Below are positions 54,852 through 63,467 of a stretch of DNA of 64,000 nt, piece after piece (position 1 is the stretch's first letter; each line of letters begins with the position of its first letter). The position numbers were made by a program, and so were the translations under genes. This DNA is from Paludibacteraceae bacterium (GTDB lineage Bacteria; Bacteroidota; Bacteroidia; Bacteroidales; Paludibacteraceae): assembly GCA_024399495.1 (NCBI GenBank), contig JAKSNY010000001.1:186001-250000 (forward strand), in the 5' to 3' direction. The notes under the pieces are model-generated. The model searched no databases and had not been told where the DNA came from. It was given only the letters and a program-made list of their open reading frames with translations.

Positions 54852-55028
54852 ATGGCAACTATTAAGATTAAACAAGTTAAGAGTAGAATCAGAATACCAA
54901 AAGTTCAGAAACAGACATTGGATTCACTTGGATTGAAGAAAATGAATGCTGTGGTAGAGCACGAGGCAACTCCACAAATTCTTGGTATGGTAGCCAAGGT
55001 TAATCACTTGGTAGAGATAGTGAAGTAA
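54852..55028 (+). CDS. rpmD: 50S ribosomal protein L30
   Basis: 58 aa, read directly from the sequence (MATIKIKQVKSRIRIPKVQK ... VNHLVEIVK, TAA at 55026-55028). It contains the LDSLGLKKMNAVVEHEATPQ block of L30 in the place expected between rpsE and rplO. Usual length for bacterial L30. Confidence 0.97.
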   Translation: MATIKIKQVKSRIRIPKVQKQTLDSLGLKKMNAVVEHEATPQILGMVAKVNHLVEIVK

Positions 55029-55060
55029 CTCTTTATTTTAACAATTAAAATTTTAAGACA

Positions 55061-55507
55061 ATGGATTTAAGTAATTTAAAACCTGCAGAAGGTTCTGTTA
55101 AGACGCGTAAAAGAGTTGGTCGTGGTGCCGGTTCTGGATTGGGCGGAACTTCTACAAGAGGTCATAAAGGTGCAAAGTCACGTTCAGGATATAAAAGAAA
55201 GATAGGCTTTGAAGGCGGTCAGATGCCTATGCAACGTCGTCTTCCTAAATTCGGTTTCAAGAATTTCAACAAGGTTGAGTACAAGGCAGTAAACCTTTCA
55301 ACTCTTCAAGCGTTGGCTGATGCCGGTAAACTTGAGAAAATTGGTGTAGAGGAGTTGATTGCAGCAGGATTCGCTTCTTCAAAATGCCCTGTAAAGATAC
55401 TTGCTAAGGGTGAGTTGACTGCTAAGTTGGAAGTTTCTGCCAATGCGTTCTCTGCCGCTGCTAAAGAGGCCATAGAGAAAGCCGGAGGTAGTGTAGTAAT
55501 TTTATAA
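55061..55507 (+). CDS. rplO: 50S ribosomal protein L15
   Basis: 148 aa. Gly/Arg-rich N-terminus ([20 protein letters not shown]) and [20 protein letters not shown]. Threads into 23S rRNA during late assembly. Confidence 0.98.
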   Translation: MDLSNLKPAEGSVKTRKRVGRGAGSGLGGTSTRGHKGAKSRSGYKRKIGFEGGQMPMQRRLPKFGFKNFNKVEYKAVNLSTLQALADAGKLEKIGVEELIAAGFASSKCPVKILAKGELTAKLEVSANAFSAAAKEAIEKAGGSVVIL

Positions 55508-55517
55508 ATTTCTTATT

Positions 55518-56849
55518 ATGAGGAAGTTCATAGAAACAATAAAAAACATATACAAGATAGAGGAACTAAGGCAACGTCTGCTTATAACATTCCTATTTGT
55601 ATTGGTATATCGTTTTGGCTCGTTTATTGCGTTGCCAGGTATAGATACTACCCAACTTGCAAATTTGAGTGCTCAGACAGAAGGTGGTCTTATGATGCTT
55701 CTTGATATGTTTTCCGGAGGCGCATTTTCTAATGCATCTATTTTTGCGTTAGGTATTATGCCTTACATCTCGGCATCAATTGTTGTTCAATTGCTTGGTA
55801 TGGCGTTCCCATACTTTAAGAAATTGCAGCAAGAGGGTGAGAGCGGACACCGTAAAATCAATCAAATTACACGTTATCTTACTGTTGTGATTCTGATTAT
55901 CCAAGGTCCCGCATATCTGTTGAACCTAAAGATGCAGGTTGGTCAGGTAGTTCCTCAAGGAGCGTTCTTTATGGTGACATCAACAATAATCCTTGCCGCA
56001 GGCAGTATGTTTGTATTGTGGTTAGGTGAGAGAATTACTGAACGTGGTGTTGGTAATGGTATCTCATTCATAATTCTTGTTGGTATCATAGCAAGACTTC
56101 CAAGGGCACTTGTTGGAGAATTCTCATCAAGGCTTAATGAAGCGGCTGGCGGTCTTGTAATGTTTATTGCTGAAATTGTGTTCTTGTTTATTGTAATAGC
56201 ATTGAGTATTCTGCTTGTACAAGGTGTACGCAGAGTGCCTGTTCAATATGCAAAACGTGTAATAGGCAACAAGCAATACGGCGGTGTGCGTCAGTTCATA
56301 CCTTTAAAGGTGAATGCTGCAAATGTAATGCCTATCATTTTTGCTCAAGCAATTATGTTTATTCCTGCATCTTTGATAGGTTTTCTTGCAAAAGACGGTG
56401 ATGTGAGTTCATTTGCATTGGCATTTTTGAATAATGGTGGATTTTGGTACAATTTTGTATTCTTCCTGCTGATTATTCTATTCACCTACTTCTATACTGC
56501 GGTTATTATAAATCCTACCCAGATGTCTGAGGAGATGAAACGTAATAACGGTTTTATTCCTGGTATCAAACCTGGAAAAAAGACTGCGGAGTATTTGGAT
56601 ACCATTATGTCACGTATCACATTGCCTGGTTCAATATTCCTTGGCATTGTAGCGATACTTCCTGCGTTTGCAGGTCTGTTTGGTGTAAGTTCTGCATTTG
56701 CTCAATTCTTTGGCGGTACATCACTTCTTATTATGGTTGGTGTGGTGCTTGATACATTGCAGCAGATAGAGACTTATCTGGTAAATCGTCATTATGACGG
56801 TTTTAGCTCTAACGGCACCAGAATTAAAGGTAGAGGCGCTATCTATTAA
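55518..56849 (+). CDS. secY: Protein translocase subunit SecY
   Basis: 443 aa, ten TM helices. FGSFIALPGIDTTQLANLSA (plug region follows), GIMPYISASIVVQLLGMAFP, GERITERGVGNGISFIILVG. The cytosolic loop with the ribosome/SecA-contacting RRVPVQYAKR is intact. Main channel for export and membrane insertion. Confidence 0.98.
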   Translation: MRKFIETIKNIYKIEELRQRLLITFLFVLVYRFGSFIALPGIDTTQLANLSAQTEGGLMMLLDMFSGGAFSNASIFALGIMPYISASIVVQLLGMAFPYFKKLQQEGESGHRKINQITRYLTVVILIIQGPAYLLNLKMQVGQVVPQGAFFMVTSTIILAAGSMFVLWLGERITERGVGNGISFIILVGIIARLPRALVGEFSSRLNEAAGGLVMFIAEIVFLFIVIALSILLVQGVRRVPVQYAKRVIGNKQYGGVRQFIPLKVNAANVMPIIFAQAIMFIPASLIGFLAKDGDVSSFALAFLNNGGFWYNFVFFLLIILFTYFYTAVIINPTQMSEEMKRNNGFIPGIKPGKKTAEYLDTIMSRITLPGSIFLGIVAILPAFAGLFGVSSAFAQFFGGTSLLIMVGVVLDTLQQIETYLVNRHYDGFSSNGTRIKGRGAIY

Positions 56850-56861
56850 AAGATTGAAAGA

Positions 56862-57638
56862 ATGATATTTCTCAAGACACCTGAAGAGATTGCCACGCTA
56901 AAAAAGGCTAATCAGTTGGTTGGGAAAACTTTGGCAGAAGTTGGTAAAGCCATTAAGCCTGGCATTACAACTATTGAACTTGATAAGATTGCTGAAGATT
57001 TTATCCGCTCTAACGGAGCGACCCCTGGATTTTTGGGGTATGGTGGATTCCCTAATACGCTATGCATCTCTGTAAATGAGAATGTGGTACATGGGATACC
57101 GTCTTCATACGTACTGAAAGAGGGTGATATTGTTTCAGTGGATTGTGGAACTATAGTGGATGGCTTTTACGGAGATTCTGCATTCACATTTTGTGTGGGT
57201 GAGGTTGATGAGAAGGTTAAGCGTCTGCTAAAAACCACAAGAGAAGCACTATATTTGGGTATAGAGCAGGCGGTTGACGGCAATCGAGTGGGAGATATAG
57301 GGCATGCTGTACAGCGTTACTGCGAGTCTCACGGCTATTCTGTAGTAAGAGATTTGGTAGGACATGGTGTGGGCAAGGATATGCATGAGGCTCCTGAGGT
57401 TCCTAACTTTGGCAAGAAAGGTCAGGGAGTGATGCTTAAGGAGGGTATGGTCATTGCCATTGAACCCATGATAAATATGGGCAACAAGGCGGTGGTATTT
57501 GAGAAAGACGGTTGGACAGTGAGAACCATTGACCGCAAGCCATCGGCACATTTTGAGCATACGGTGGCTATTCATAAGGGCAAGGCTGAGATTTTATCAT
57601 CTTTTGATTTTGTAGATGAGGTTTTGAAAAACAAATAA
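56862..57638 (+). CDS. map: Methionine aminopeptidase, type I
   Basis: 258 aa. Metal ligands by pattern: Asp in [15 protein letters not shown], the second Asp in the same block, His in [12 protein letters not shown], Glu in AIEPM and Glu in HFEHTVA. Removes the initiator Met from new proteins. Co-directional between secY and infA, the usual Bacteroidota order. Confidence 0.97.
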   Translation: MIFLKTPEEIATLKKANQLVGKTLAEVGKAIKPGITTIELDKIAEDFIRSNGATPGFLGYGGFPNTLCISVNENVVHGIPSSYVLKEGDIVSVDCGTIVDGFYGDSAFTFCVGEVDEKVKRLLKTTREALYLGIEQAVDGNRVGDIGHAVQRYCESHGYSVVRDLVGHGVGKDMHEAPEVPNFGKKGQGVMLKEGMVIAIEPMINMGNKAVVFEKDGWTVRTIDRKPSAHFEHTVAIHKGKAEILSSFDFVDEVLKNK

Positions 57639-57642
57639 TATT

Positions 57643-57861
57643 ATGGCAAAACAAGCGGCAATAGAGCAAGACGGCACAATAGTGGAAGCGTTGTCAAACG
57701 CTATGTTTAGAGTGCAACTTGAGAACGGGCATGAACTTATCGCTCATATATCGGGTAAGATGAGAATGCACTATATCAGAATTTTACCTGGGGATAAGGT
57801 TCGTGTTGAGATGACGCCGTATGATTTGTCAAAGGGTAGAATAGCATTTAGATACAAATAA
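57643..57861 (+). CDS. infA: Translation initiation factor IF-1
   Basis: 72 aa OB fold. [20 protein letters not shown] and the C-terminal [18 protein letters not shown]. Binds the 30S A site during initiation. Starts 4 bp after map. Confidence 0.98.
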   Translation: MAKQAAIEQDGTIVEALSNAMFRVQLENGHELIAHISGKMRMHYIRILPGDKVRVEMTPYDLSKGRIAFRYK

Positions 57862-57880
57862 CAAATAAAAATATATAACA

Positions 57881-57997
57881 ATGAAAGTAAGAGCGTCTGT
57901 AAAAAAACGTAATGACGATTGCAAAATCGTTCGTAGAAAGGGTCGTTTGTATGTAATAAACAAAAAAGATCCTAAAATGAAACAACGTCAAGGTTAA
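57881..57997 (+). CDS. rpmJ: 50S ribosomal protein L36
   Basis: 38 aa, read directly ([20 protein letters not shown] ... KMKQRQG, TAA at 57995-57997). It keeps one Cys of the usual CCCH zinc site (in NDDCKI), so it is the zinc-free type common in the phylum. Sits between infA and rpsM as expected. Confidence 0.96.
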   Translation: MKVRASVKKRNDDCKIVRRKGRLYVINKKDPKMKQRQG

Positions 57998-58021
57998 TAA
58001 CTTAATTTTATATAATAGTTT

Positions 58022-58402
58022 ATGGCTATAAGAATCGCTGGAGTAGATTTGCCTCAGAACAAGAGAGGTGAAATAGGTTTAACCTATATCTACGGAATTG
58101 GAAGGAGCGGAGCCAATAAGATATTGGCAGCCGCCGGAGTCGACAAAGACATCAAGGTACAAGATTGGACAGATGACCAAGCCGCTAAAATCCGTGACAT
58201 TATTGCCACGCAGTTTAAGGTTGAAGGTGATTTGCGTTCAGAAGTTCAATTGAACATCAAGCGTCTGATGGATATAGGTTGCTACCGTGGTATCCGTCAT
58301 CGTTTAGGTTTGCCTGTACGTGGTCAGAGTACAAAAAACAACGCACGTACCCGCAAAGGTAAGAAGAAAACAGTTGCCAATAAGAAAAAGGCGACTAAGT
58401 AA
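58022..58402 (+). CDS. rpsM: 30S ribosomal protein S13
   Basis: 126 aa. [34 protein letters not shown] and the basic tail [20 protein letters not shown]. Head protein contacting P-site tRNA. Confidence 0.98.
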   Translation: MAIRIAGVDLPQNKRGEIGLTYIYGIGRSGANKILAAAGVDKDIKVQDWTDDQAAKIRDIIATQFKVEGDLRSEVQLNIKRLMDIGCYRGIRHRLGLPVRGQSTKNNARTRKGKKKTVANKKKATK

Positions 58403-58433
58403 TTAATTTGTCGAACTCAAAAAATTTAAAGAT

Positions 58434-58823
58434 ATGGCAAAAAAGAGTGCCGCTACCAAGAAAAGAGTAGTGAAAATTGAAGGAACTGGGCAAGCCCATG
58501 TTTATTCTTCGTTCAACAACATCATCGTTACCATAGCGAACCAGGACGGAGAGGTTATCTCATGGTCTTCAGCTGGTAAGATGGGGTTCCGTGGTTCTAA
58601 GAAAAACACCCCTTACGCTGCACAGATGGCAGCACAGGATTGTGCAAAAGTAGCGTTTGATTTGGGTCTTAGAAAAGTGAAAGCGTACGTAAAAGGTCCG
58701 GGAAACGGACGTGAATCCGCAATCCGTACAATTCACGGTGCAGGTATCGAGGTTACAGAAATCATTGATGTAACACCGTTGCCACATAACGGATGTCGTC
58801 CTCCTAAGAGACGTAGAGTTTAA
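58434..58823 (+). CDS. rpsK: 30S ribosomal protein S11
   Basis: 129 aa. [20 protein letters not shown] and [17 protein letters not shown]. Platform protein at the E-site mRNA exit. Confidence 0.98.
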   Translation: MAKKSAATKKRVVKIEGTGQAHVYSSFNNIIVTIANQDGEVISWSSAGKMGFRGSKKNTPYAAQMAAQDCAKVAFDLGLRKVKAYVKGPGNGRESAIRTIHGAGIEVTEIIDVTPLPHNGCRPPKRRRV

Positions 58824-58856
58824 TAATTTATGTTGAATGCTTAAATTTGAAATAAA

Positions 58857-59462
58857 ATGGCAAGATATACCGGTCCAAAAACTAAAATAGCCCGTAAATT
58901 CGGTGAGGCTATATATGGTGCTGATAAAGTTTTAACAAAGAAAAACTATCCTCCAGGACAGCACGGAAATAATCGTAAGCGTAAAACTTCAGAATATGGC
59001 ACACAGTTGAAAGAGAAACAAAAAGCCAAATACACATACGGAGTACTGGAGAGACAGTTCTCAAACTTGTTTGATAAGGCTCAACGTGCTAAAGGTATTA
59101 CAGGTGAGATTCTGCTTCAACTGCTTGAGTCAAGATTGGATAATGTAGTGTATCGTTTGGGCATTGCCCCTACACGTGATGCTGCCCGTCAGTTAGTAAG
59201 CCACAAGCACATTGTTGTTAACGGCGAAGTAGTTAACATACCATCATATCAAGTAAAACAAGGTGATATTGTTGGTGTAAGAGAAAAATCAAAATCACTT
59301 GAGGTAATTAATGACTGTTTGGCTGGATTCAATCATAGCAAATATCCTTGGATAGAGTTTGATGAGTCTGCAAAAGCCGGCAAATTTCTTCATTTGCCTG
59401 ACAGGGCTGATATCCCTGAAAATATTAAAGAACAGTTAATAGTTGAACTTTACTCTAAATAA
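58857..59462 (+). CDS. rpsD: 30S ribosomal protein S4
   Basis: 201 aa. [20 protein letters not shown], no zinc-cysteine set at the N-terminus, then the S4 RNA-binding domain with [20 protein letters not shown] and [20 protein letters not shown]. Primary 16S binder. Confidence 0.98.
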   Translation: MARYTGPKTKIARKFGEAIYGADKVLTKKNYPPGQHGNNRKRKTSEYGTQLKEKQKAKYTYGVLERQFSNLFDKAQRAKGITGEILLQLLESRLDNVVYRLGIAPTRDAARQLVSHKHIVVNGEVVNIPSYQVKQGDIVGVREKSKSLEVINDCLAGFNHSKYPWIEFDESAKAGKFLHLPDRADIPENIKEQLIVELYSK

Positions 59463-59471
59463 TGTAGAATT

Positions 59472-60467
59472 ATGGCTATATTACCATTTCAAAAACCAGA
59501 TCAAGTCATTATGTTGGAAGCAGATGCTTTCCATGGTAAATTTGAGTTCCGTCCTTTGGAGCCGGGATTTGGTATTACTATTGGAAATGCATTGAGAAGA
59601 ATCCTGCTTTCTTCATTAGAAGGCTTTGCAATCACATCTATCAAGATAAACGGCGTGCAGCATGAATTTGCTACAATACCGGGTGTGATGGAAGATGTTA
59701 CCAATATTATCCTTAACCTTAAGAAGGTGCGTTTGAAACAAATAGTTGAGAATGCGGATAGTGATAAGGTTGCTATTGACATAGCCGATACTACAGTATT
59801 CAAGGCGGGTGACATTAGCAAAAAACTAACCAATTTTGAGGTTCTTAATCCTGACCTTGTAATTTGTACAATGGATAAGACAGCCTCTTTCCATATTGAA
59901 ATGACAATCAATAAAGGACGTGGTTGGGTTCCTGCTGATGAAAATCGTGAAATGTTCAACAGTGAGATAGGGATAATTCCTATTGACTCTATCTACACTC
60001 CTATAGTGAATGTAAAATATACTGTTGATAATTTCCGTGTTGAGCAAAAAACTGACTATGAGAAATTGACCATTGAGATTGACACCGATGGTTCTGTTCA
60101 TCCAAAAGAAGCCCTAAAAGAGGCTGCCAAGATTCTTATATATCACTTTATGTTATTCTCTGATGAGAAGATAACAATTGACCTTGACCAGCACGATGGT
60201 GGAGAGGCGTTTGATGAGGATGCTCTCCACATGCGTCAGTTGCTAAAAACCAAATTAGTTGATTTGGATTTGTCTGTCAGAGCGTTGAATTGTTTGAAGG
60301 CTGCTGACGTAGAGACATTGGCTGAACTTGTTTCTTACAACAGAAATGATTTGCTGAAATTCCGTAATTTTGGTAAAAAATCACTTGTAGAGTTGGATGA
60401 GAAATTGGAGAGCCTGAACTTGTCATTCGGTATGGATATTTCTAAATATAAACTTGATAAAGAGTAA
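59472..60467 (+). CDS. rpoA: RNA polymerase alpha subunit
   Basis: 331 aa. N-terminal dimerisation domain ([20 protein letters not shown]) and C-terminal DNA-binding domain ([20 protein letters not shown], then [19 protein letters not shown]). Located between rpsD and rplQ. Confidence 0.98.
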   Translation: MAILPFQKPDQVIMLEADAFHGKFEFRPLEPGFGITIGNALRRILLSSLEGFAITSIKINGVQHEFATIPGVMEDVTNIILNLKKVRLKQIVENADSDKVAIDIADTTVFKAGDISKKLTNFEVLNPDLVICTMDKTASFHIEMTINKGRGWVPADENREMFNSEIGIIPIDSIYTPIVNVKYTVDNFRVEQKTDYEKLTIEIDTDGSVHPKEALKEAAKILIYHFMLFSDEKITIDLDQHDGGEAFDEDALHMRQLLKTKLVDLDLSVRALNCLKAADVETLAELVSYNRNDLLKFRNFGKKSLVELDEKLESLNLSFGMDISKYKLDKE

Positions 60468-60472
60468 TTACA

Positions 60473-60994
60473 ATGAGACACAATAAGAATTTTAATCATT
60501 TGGGAAGACAGGCATCGCACCGCAATGCAATGCTTGCTAACATGGCAGTGTCGCTTATTAAGCATAAAAGAATCAACACAACACTTGCCAAGGCTAAAGA
60601 GTTGCGTAAGTTTGTAGAACCGCTTATTACAAAGAGCAAGGACGATACAACCGCTTCAAGACGTGTGGTATTCAGTGTGCTTCAAAATAAGGAGGCTGTA
60701 ACCTTACTTTTTGGTGAGATATCAAGCCGTATTGCCAACCGTCCTGGTGGATACACCCGTATTCTTAAAACAGGTTTCCGTCTTGGTGATGCCGCACAGA
60801 TGTGCCTGATAGAGTTAGTTGATTACAATGAGGGTATGCTAAAGGATAATGCTCCTAAGAAGAAGGCAAAAACCCGTCGTTCAACAAAGAAGGCTGCCGC
60901 ACAAGATGTAGAGGCTGCTCCTGTTAAGGAGAAGGCACCTGCTACAGAGGCACCTGCTGAAACTCCTGCAAAAGAGGAGAAGGCTGCTGAATAA
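60473..60994 (+). CDS. rplQ: 50S ribosomal protein L17 with extended C-terminal tail
   Basis: 173 aa. The L17 core ends near residue 125 ([17 protein letters not shown]). A low-complexity Lys/Ala/Glu/Pro-rich tail of about 45 residues follows ([20 protein letters not shown] and onward). Core starts [20 protein letters not shown]. Last gene of the translation block. Confidence 0.97.
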   Translation: MRHNKNFNHLGRQASHRNAMLANMAVSLIKHKRINTTLAKAKELRKFVEPLITKSKDDTTASRRVVFSVLQNKEAVTLLFGEISSRIANRPGGYTRILKTGFRLGDAAQMCLIELVDYNEGMLKDNAPKKKAKTRRSTKKAAAQDVEAAPVKEKAPATEAPAETPAKEEKAAE

Positions 60995-61034
60995 TATTTA
61001 AATTTGCAGCTGTTAAAAAAAATGACAAGACATA

Positions 61035-61169
61035 TAAGCCGTAAACGGCTTACATATAGGTGTTGGTAAAAATTACCCTCCCGATGAAAATCGGGGGGGG
61101 AATTTGCTTATTATCAAGAACTTACGGCATAGCCGTAAGTTAGGGTCAAGGGGATGCCACTGACGTGGC
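61035..61169 (+). terminator. Cluster of four hairpins after rplQ
   Basis: TAAGCCGT/ACGGCTTA (61035-61052); CCCTCCCGAT/ATCGGGGGGG with a GAAA tetraloop (61076-61099); AACTTACGGC/GCCGTAAGTT with a 3-nt loop (61119-61141); GCCAC/GTGGC (61156-61169). None is followed by a strong T-run, so termination is inferred from position at the end of the operon. The rest of 60995-61286 holds the octamer and atgtatgatg elements and no gene until 61287. Confidence 0.5.
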
Positions 61170-61250
61170 TAAGGGACATGGGTTGATGTATGATGTGTGA
61201 TGTATGAAATCGATTCACCGATTAACCGCATCACCGCATCACCGAAAAAG

Positions 61251-61517
61251 AACGAAATTAACTAACATAATTATTAACTTTCAACTATGAAAAAGAATTA
61301 TTCCGCTCCTAAGATGGAGCAAGTGAGAATGGAGGCAGAGATGCCCGTAATGGCTGGCTCTGTGACTCCTGGCGGCAAGAGTGTAGGAGCCACGCTAACC
61401 AGTATTGCAAACTGGTAACTGGAGTTATTAACAATTAAAAAAGTAAGAAAGCAAATGAAGAAATTCACTTATCTGGCTGCCACGCTGTTGGTAATGGCGG
61501 GAGCCGTATCGTGCAAG
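61251..61517 (+). repeat. Direct repeat, copy 1 (leader, peptide gene, signal peptide)
   Basis: 267 bp identical to 63201-63467 except C61498/T63448. It holds the AT-rich leader, the whole 43-aa peptide gene, the spacer and the first 21 codons of the lipoprotein gene. The offset is exactly 1950 bp. Confidence 0.95.
61287..61418 (+). CDS. 43-aa peptide, MKKxYxxP type, copy 1
   Basis: Reads MKKNYSAPKMEQVRMEAEMP at the N-terminus, then VMAGSVTPGGKSVGATLTSI and ANW. It is a short amphipathic start, an acidic/Met-rich middle and a Gly-rich, uncharged C-terminus, with no signal peptide. Short proteins beginning K-K-x-Y-x-x-P-x-x-E are scattered through Bacteroidota, often ahead of surface lipoprotein genes; no function is known to me. 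It lies 36 bp upstream of the lipoprotein gene on the same strand, and its copy at 63237 is identical. Confidence 0.75.
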   Translation: MKKNYSAPKMEQVRMEAEMPVMAGSVTPGGKSVGATLTSIANW

Positions 61518-62951
61518 AAGAATGCAGAAGTTAAAGAGCCGGCACCGCAACCTACAGGCGTAATGCGTCACGTCACAGTGTCTGCGGCAGGTCAGGGAAC
61601 AGCCAAGACCAGCGTAATATCAGGCGGAACACTCATTTGGTCAAATGATGACCATCTGAGCATAGTGCCTACAGCAGGCGGATTTGATGCCGTGGCACTT
61701 GATATAAAAGATGGTGCAGGCACATCATCAGGTACATTTGAAGGGGATATAGACTCCGGCATAAAGGATGACACACAACTCTACGGCTGGGCAGGCGGTA
61801 ATTGGGCGTACGACAGCGGTGCATTCACCGTCAATATGCCAACCACACAGACATACGCAGGTGACGGACTTGCAGAGAACGCATATCCGTCGATAGGTAC
61901 AGGTTCAATAGAGAGTGGAATATCACTTAGCAATCCTTTCGGCGTGCTGTGCCTTATAGTTAAGGGAGAGACCACAGACGCAGTAAAGAGCATAACCTTG
62001 ACATCTGCCGCAAACAACCTTGCAGGTGAGTTTACCGTAAATCCTAACAACTCTGCTGTAACAGAAGGTTCATCAAAATCAATAACACTTAACTGCACAA
62101 CAGCCGTTGCATTGGCAACAGACGGCGTAAACTTCCGCATAGTGGTTCCAGCCGCAAGCTATACAGATAAAGACCTTACGGTAATAGTTACAAAATCAGA
62201 CGACACATCATTTAATGTTACATTGGGTGCCACAACAGTTGCGGCAGGCAGCACCACAAAAGTGGAAGTTAAGGAGGCACCGGCAATCCGCCCTGCCTGC
62301 CAAAGTGCATTGAATGCTGATGCCAATTGGGTTAAAATAGGTGATCAATACTGGCTCAAGGAAAACACAAAGTGCATAGAGTATGACACAGAGTCTGAGG
62401 CGTATGCAGCTGGTATTAAAACTATAAAAACTATATCCACATCATCAAGTGGTATATATACCCCATACTACACAGACCCTACAACAACAACCATACCTGA
62501 TTATTTGGATGATCAGTCAGACAAATTGGGCTTGCTATACAACTGGGCGGCGGCTGTTGGTTTAGCTGACGGTAAGTCACAGACAACGCCATTCACTGAC
62601 AATCGCCAGGGTATATGCCCTAACGGCTCTCATATACCGTCAGAAGCGGAATGGAACATTCTTAGAGATAATTTGGGTGGACAATCTGAGGCAGGCAAGA
62701 AGATGAAGACATCCGCAGGCTGGCAGTCAGGCATAGGTGAGGGAGACAACGGTTTTGCGGCTCTACCGGCAGGCTACGCAAGTGGAAGCAGTGCGAGCAG
62801 TGTTGGTGGAAGCGCCTACTATTGGTTGTCAGACGCCCGCAATGGTACTAATGCCTACATCCGCGGTCTCAATTACACAAGTGACACCCTGAAAGAATCC
62901 AACTCCAATAAGATCACCGCATATAGCGTACGTTGCTTAAGGAACAACTAA
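61455..62951 (+). CDS. Fimbrillin-like/FISUMP-domain lipoprotein
   Basis: 498 aa. Lipobox VSC with Cys21 after a hydrophobic signal (YLAATLLVMAGAVSC). Residues about 36-280 match the fimbrillin-like layout: KTSVISGGTLIWSNDDHLSI, LYGWAGGNW, and a second beta domain ending GSTTKVEVKE. The C-terminal 215 residues are a FISUMP domain (Fibrobacter succinogenes major paralogous domain): WVKIGDQYWLKENTKCIEYD, LLYNWAAAVGLADGK, GICPNGSHIPSEAEWNILRD, ending ITAYSVRCLRNN. Probably lipid-anchored and surface exposed. A fimbria tip or adhesin role is inference. Confidence 0.85.
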   Translation: MKKFTYLAATLLVMAGAVSCKKNAEVKEPAPQPTGVMRHVTVSAAGQGTAKTSVISGGTLIWSNDDHLSIVPTAGGFDAVALDIKDGAGTSSGTFEGDIDSGIKDDTQLYGWAGGNWAYDSGAFTVNMPTTQTYAGDGLAENAYPSIGTGSIESGISLSNPFGVLCLIVKGETTDAVKSITLTSAANNLAGEFTVNPNNSAVTEGSSKSITLNCTTAVALATDGVNFRIVVPAASYTDKDLTVIVTKSDDTSFNVTLGATTVAAGSTTKVEVKEAPAIRPACQSALNADANWVKIGDQYWLKENTKCIEYDTESEAYAAGIKTIKTISTSSSGIYTPYYTDPTTTTIPDYLDDQSDKLGLLYNWAAAVGLADGKSQTTPFTDNRQGICPNGSHIPSEAEWNILRDNLGGQSEAGKKMKTSAGWQSGIGEGDNGFAALPAGYASGSSASSVGGSAYYWLSDARNGTNAYIRGLNYTSDTLKESNSNKITAYSVRCLRNN

Positions 62952-62964
62952 GTCATTTCCCTGT

Positions 62965-63144
62965 CATGCTGAAAGTGCTTGCCAACGAGAGCAGAACCAA
63001 GTTTACTTGGGTTATGCCGAGTGCCGCTAGCACTTCACGAGCGAAGCGAGTAATGAAACGAAGCATCTACTAAACATTATGAGATGTTTAGTTTCACGCA
63101 TTACCTAACGGTCAGTAAATAGTCTGAGCGTAGCGAAGAATCTC
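62965..63144. repeat. Palindromic intergenic repeat element between the two cassettes
   Basis: The block contains AAGTGCT/AGCACTT (62973-62979/63029-63035), AACCAAGT/ACTTGGGTT (62995-63002/63005-63013, one bulge) and CTAAACAT/ATGTTTAG (63070-63077/63084-63091). ATGCT/AGCAT bracket the first two. GAGCGAAGCGAG and CTGAGCGTAGCGAAGAATCT resemble the widespread non-coding repeat of the form TCATGCTGAGCG...CGAAGCATCT. No ORF. The remaining 63145-63200 carries the atgtatgatg and GCATCACC units. Confidence 0.7.
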
Positions 63145-63200
63145 TATTTGATGTATGATGTATAATGTATGATTCGCATCACCGAATCACCGATATAGAA

Positions 63201-63467
63201 AACGAAATTAACTAACATAATTATTAACTTTCAACTATGAAAAAGAATTATTCCGCTCCTAAGATGGAGCAAGTGAGAATGGAGGCAGAGATGCCCGTAA
63301 TGGCTGGCTCTGTGACTCCTGGCGGCAAGAGTGTAGGAGCCACGCTAACCAGTATTGCAAACTGGTAACTGGAGTTATTAACAATTAAAAAAGTAAGAAA
63401 GCAAATGAAGAAATTCACTTATCTGGCTGCCACGCTGTTGGTAATGGTGGGAGCCGTATCGTGCAAG
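63201..63467 (+). repeat. Direct repeat, copy 2
   Basis: Copy of 61251-61517 with one difference (T63448), which changes Ala to Val in the signal peptide of the second lipoprotein. Upstream the two copies share only the looser octamer and atgtatgatg elements. Confidence 0.95.
63237..63368 (+). CDS. 43-aa peptide, MKKxYxxP type, copy 2
   Basis: Identical in DNA and protein to the gene at 61287-61418. It again lies 36 bp before a lipoprotein gene. Exact conservation next to a much more diverged lipoprotein indicates recent duplication or gene conversion of the 5' cassette. Confidence 0.75.
   Translation: MKKNYSAPKMEQVRMEAEMPVMAGSVTPGGKSVGATLTSIANW

Noticed and set aside
60995-61250. tRNA or small RNA gene in the post-rplQ spacer
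   Set aside because: The hairpins are separate and short with no cloverleaf, T-loop or CCA pattern, and no promoter was found.
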